NCBI GenBank assembly: GCA_021812845.1
Contig: JAKAML010000079.1
Span: 1 to 6,111, forward strand
Origin: Pseudomonadota bacterium
Lineage (GTDB): Bacteria > Pseudomonadota > Alphaproteobacteria > Rhizobiales > Hyphomicrobiaceae
Direction: 5' to 3'
Length of the DNA stretch: 6,111 bases
The notes beneath the pieces were generated by a model. That model had not been told where the DNA came from, did not search any database, and saw only the letters and a list, made by a program, of their open reading frames with translations. Positions within the stretch are counted from its first letter, which is position 1; each line of letters begins with the position of its first letter. Both the position numbers and the translations under genes were made by a program. Positions 5,765 to 6,111 of this stretch are shown here, piece after piece.

Positions 5765-6111
5765 CAGCCGACATCCTCCGTGATGGTGTCGAGCCCGCGC
5801 GTGCGGCGCGGAACCGGCAGCTCCGTCCTCGGCCCCTTGCCGGACGGCGGCTTCGGCGGCACGCCTTCCCAGACGCCCGCCGTGGCGCCCGCGCCGACAC
5901 CCTCGAAGAACGCCTTCATGGTGTCGAAGCGGCCCTTCGAGGCGATCGCCGCGTTGACGACGTCGGCCAGCGAGCCGGCGCCCGCCGGACCCATCAGCGG
6001 CCGCGCCGAGATCAGGTTCGTGAAGTAGAGCGCCGGCGTGCCGGCCTGCTTCGCCTTCTGCACCACGGGCGTCGTGCCGATGGCGAGGTCGGGCGTGAAG
6101 GCGGCGAAGGC
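5764..6111 (-). CDS. bchY: Chlorophyllide a reductase subunit BchY (3' end, partial)
   Basis: Only the last 115 codons and the TGA stop are present; the gene runs off the right edge. BchY is the nitrogenase NifD/NifN-like partner of BchZ. The BchYZ heterotetramer receives electrons from the ATP-dependent BchX protein and reduces the C7-C8 bond of ring B in bacteriochlorophyll synthesis, in the cytoplasm. The visible part matches the conserved C-terminal part of Bch[16 protein letters not shown], then [20 protein letters not shown], then a helix-rich stretch (MKAFFEGVG) and a charged, Pro-rich tail ending TITEDVG. The open frame continues without a break to base 6111, so the GTG near 6066 is an internal valine and not a start. 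The stop shares one base with the bchZ start (TGATG), which implies translational coupling. The identification is firm because the motifs and the bchZ partner agree; the N-terminal cluster ligands cannot be seen. Confidence 0.95.
   Translation of the reverse strand, partial: AFAAFTPDLAIGTTPVVQKAKQAGTPALYFTNLISARPLMGPAGAGSLADVVNAAIASKGRFDTMKAFFEGVGAGATAGVWEGVPPKPPSGKGPRTELPVPRRTRGLDTITEDVG

Noticed and set aside
4565..6028. A 487-codon plus-strand open frame antisense to bchZ and bchY
   Set aside because: Same reason: it mirrors well-identified coding sequence and has no recognisable domain.
1..6111. CRISPR arrays, tRNA or rRNA genes, insertion sequences
   Set aside because: No spaced direct repeats, cloverleaf pattern, transposase or terminal inverted repeats were found; the window is almost filled by the bch and puf genes.

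Overview
The window is part of a photosynthesis gene cluster from an anoxygenic purple bacterium. All recognisable genes lie on the minus strand, so transcription runs from high to low coordinates: bchY (3' end only), bchZ, pufQ, pufB, pufA, pufL, pufM, pufC. The high GC content, the bchYZ-pufQBALMC order and the quinone-type (type II) reaction centre suggest an alphaproteobacterium. The tetraheme PufC, the PufM C-terminus and some quinone-site residues recall Blastochloris and related Hyphomicrobiales. That placement comes from remembered sequences, not from a search.

Layout. At the right edge (6111-4307), bchY and bchZ encode the two catalytic subunits of chlorophyllide a reductase and overlap by one base. 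bchZ stops in an ATGA overlap with a potential start that reads in frame into pufQ through about 150 bases of repetitive Ala/Thr/Pro-coding sequence. The more PufQ-like start is at 4160. After a 135-base gap come pufB and pufA (LH1 antenna beta and alpha), 83 bases apart. A 165-base spacer with two strong stem-loops separates pufA from pufL. pufL and pufM (reaction-centre L and M) are 15 bases apart, and pufM overlaps pufC (four-heme cytochrome lipoprotein) by four bases. Positions 1-301 hold no convincing gene. They contain a long stem-loop just after pufC and then a C-rich, G-poor transcript stretch.

How the genes work together. BchY and BchZ, with BchX encoded outside the window, reduce ring B on the way to bacteriochlorophyll a. 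PufQ is thought to support delivery of pigment or its precursors. PufB and PufA form the LH1 ring that passes excitation to the PufL/PufM core, where charge separation reduces quinone. PufC re-reduces the special pair from the periplasmic side. The pufA-pufL hairpins fit the known strategy of giving antenna mRNA a longer life than reaction-centre mRNA.

The operon is of known type, and I found no convincing new system. The best leads are the repeat-bearing in-frame extension ahead of pufQ, a four-cysteine open stretch in frame ahead of pufB, the paired Asn/Asp arrangement at the secondary quinone site, and the RNA structures flanking pufA and pufC.
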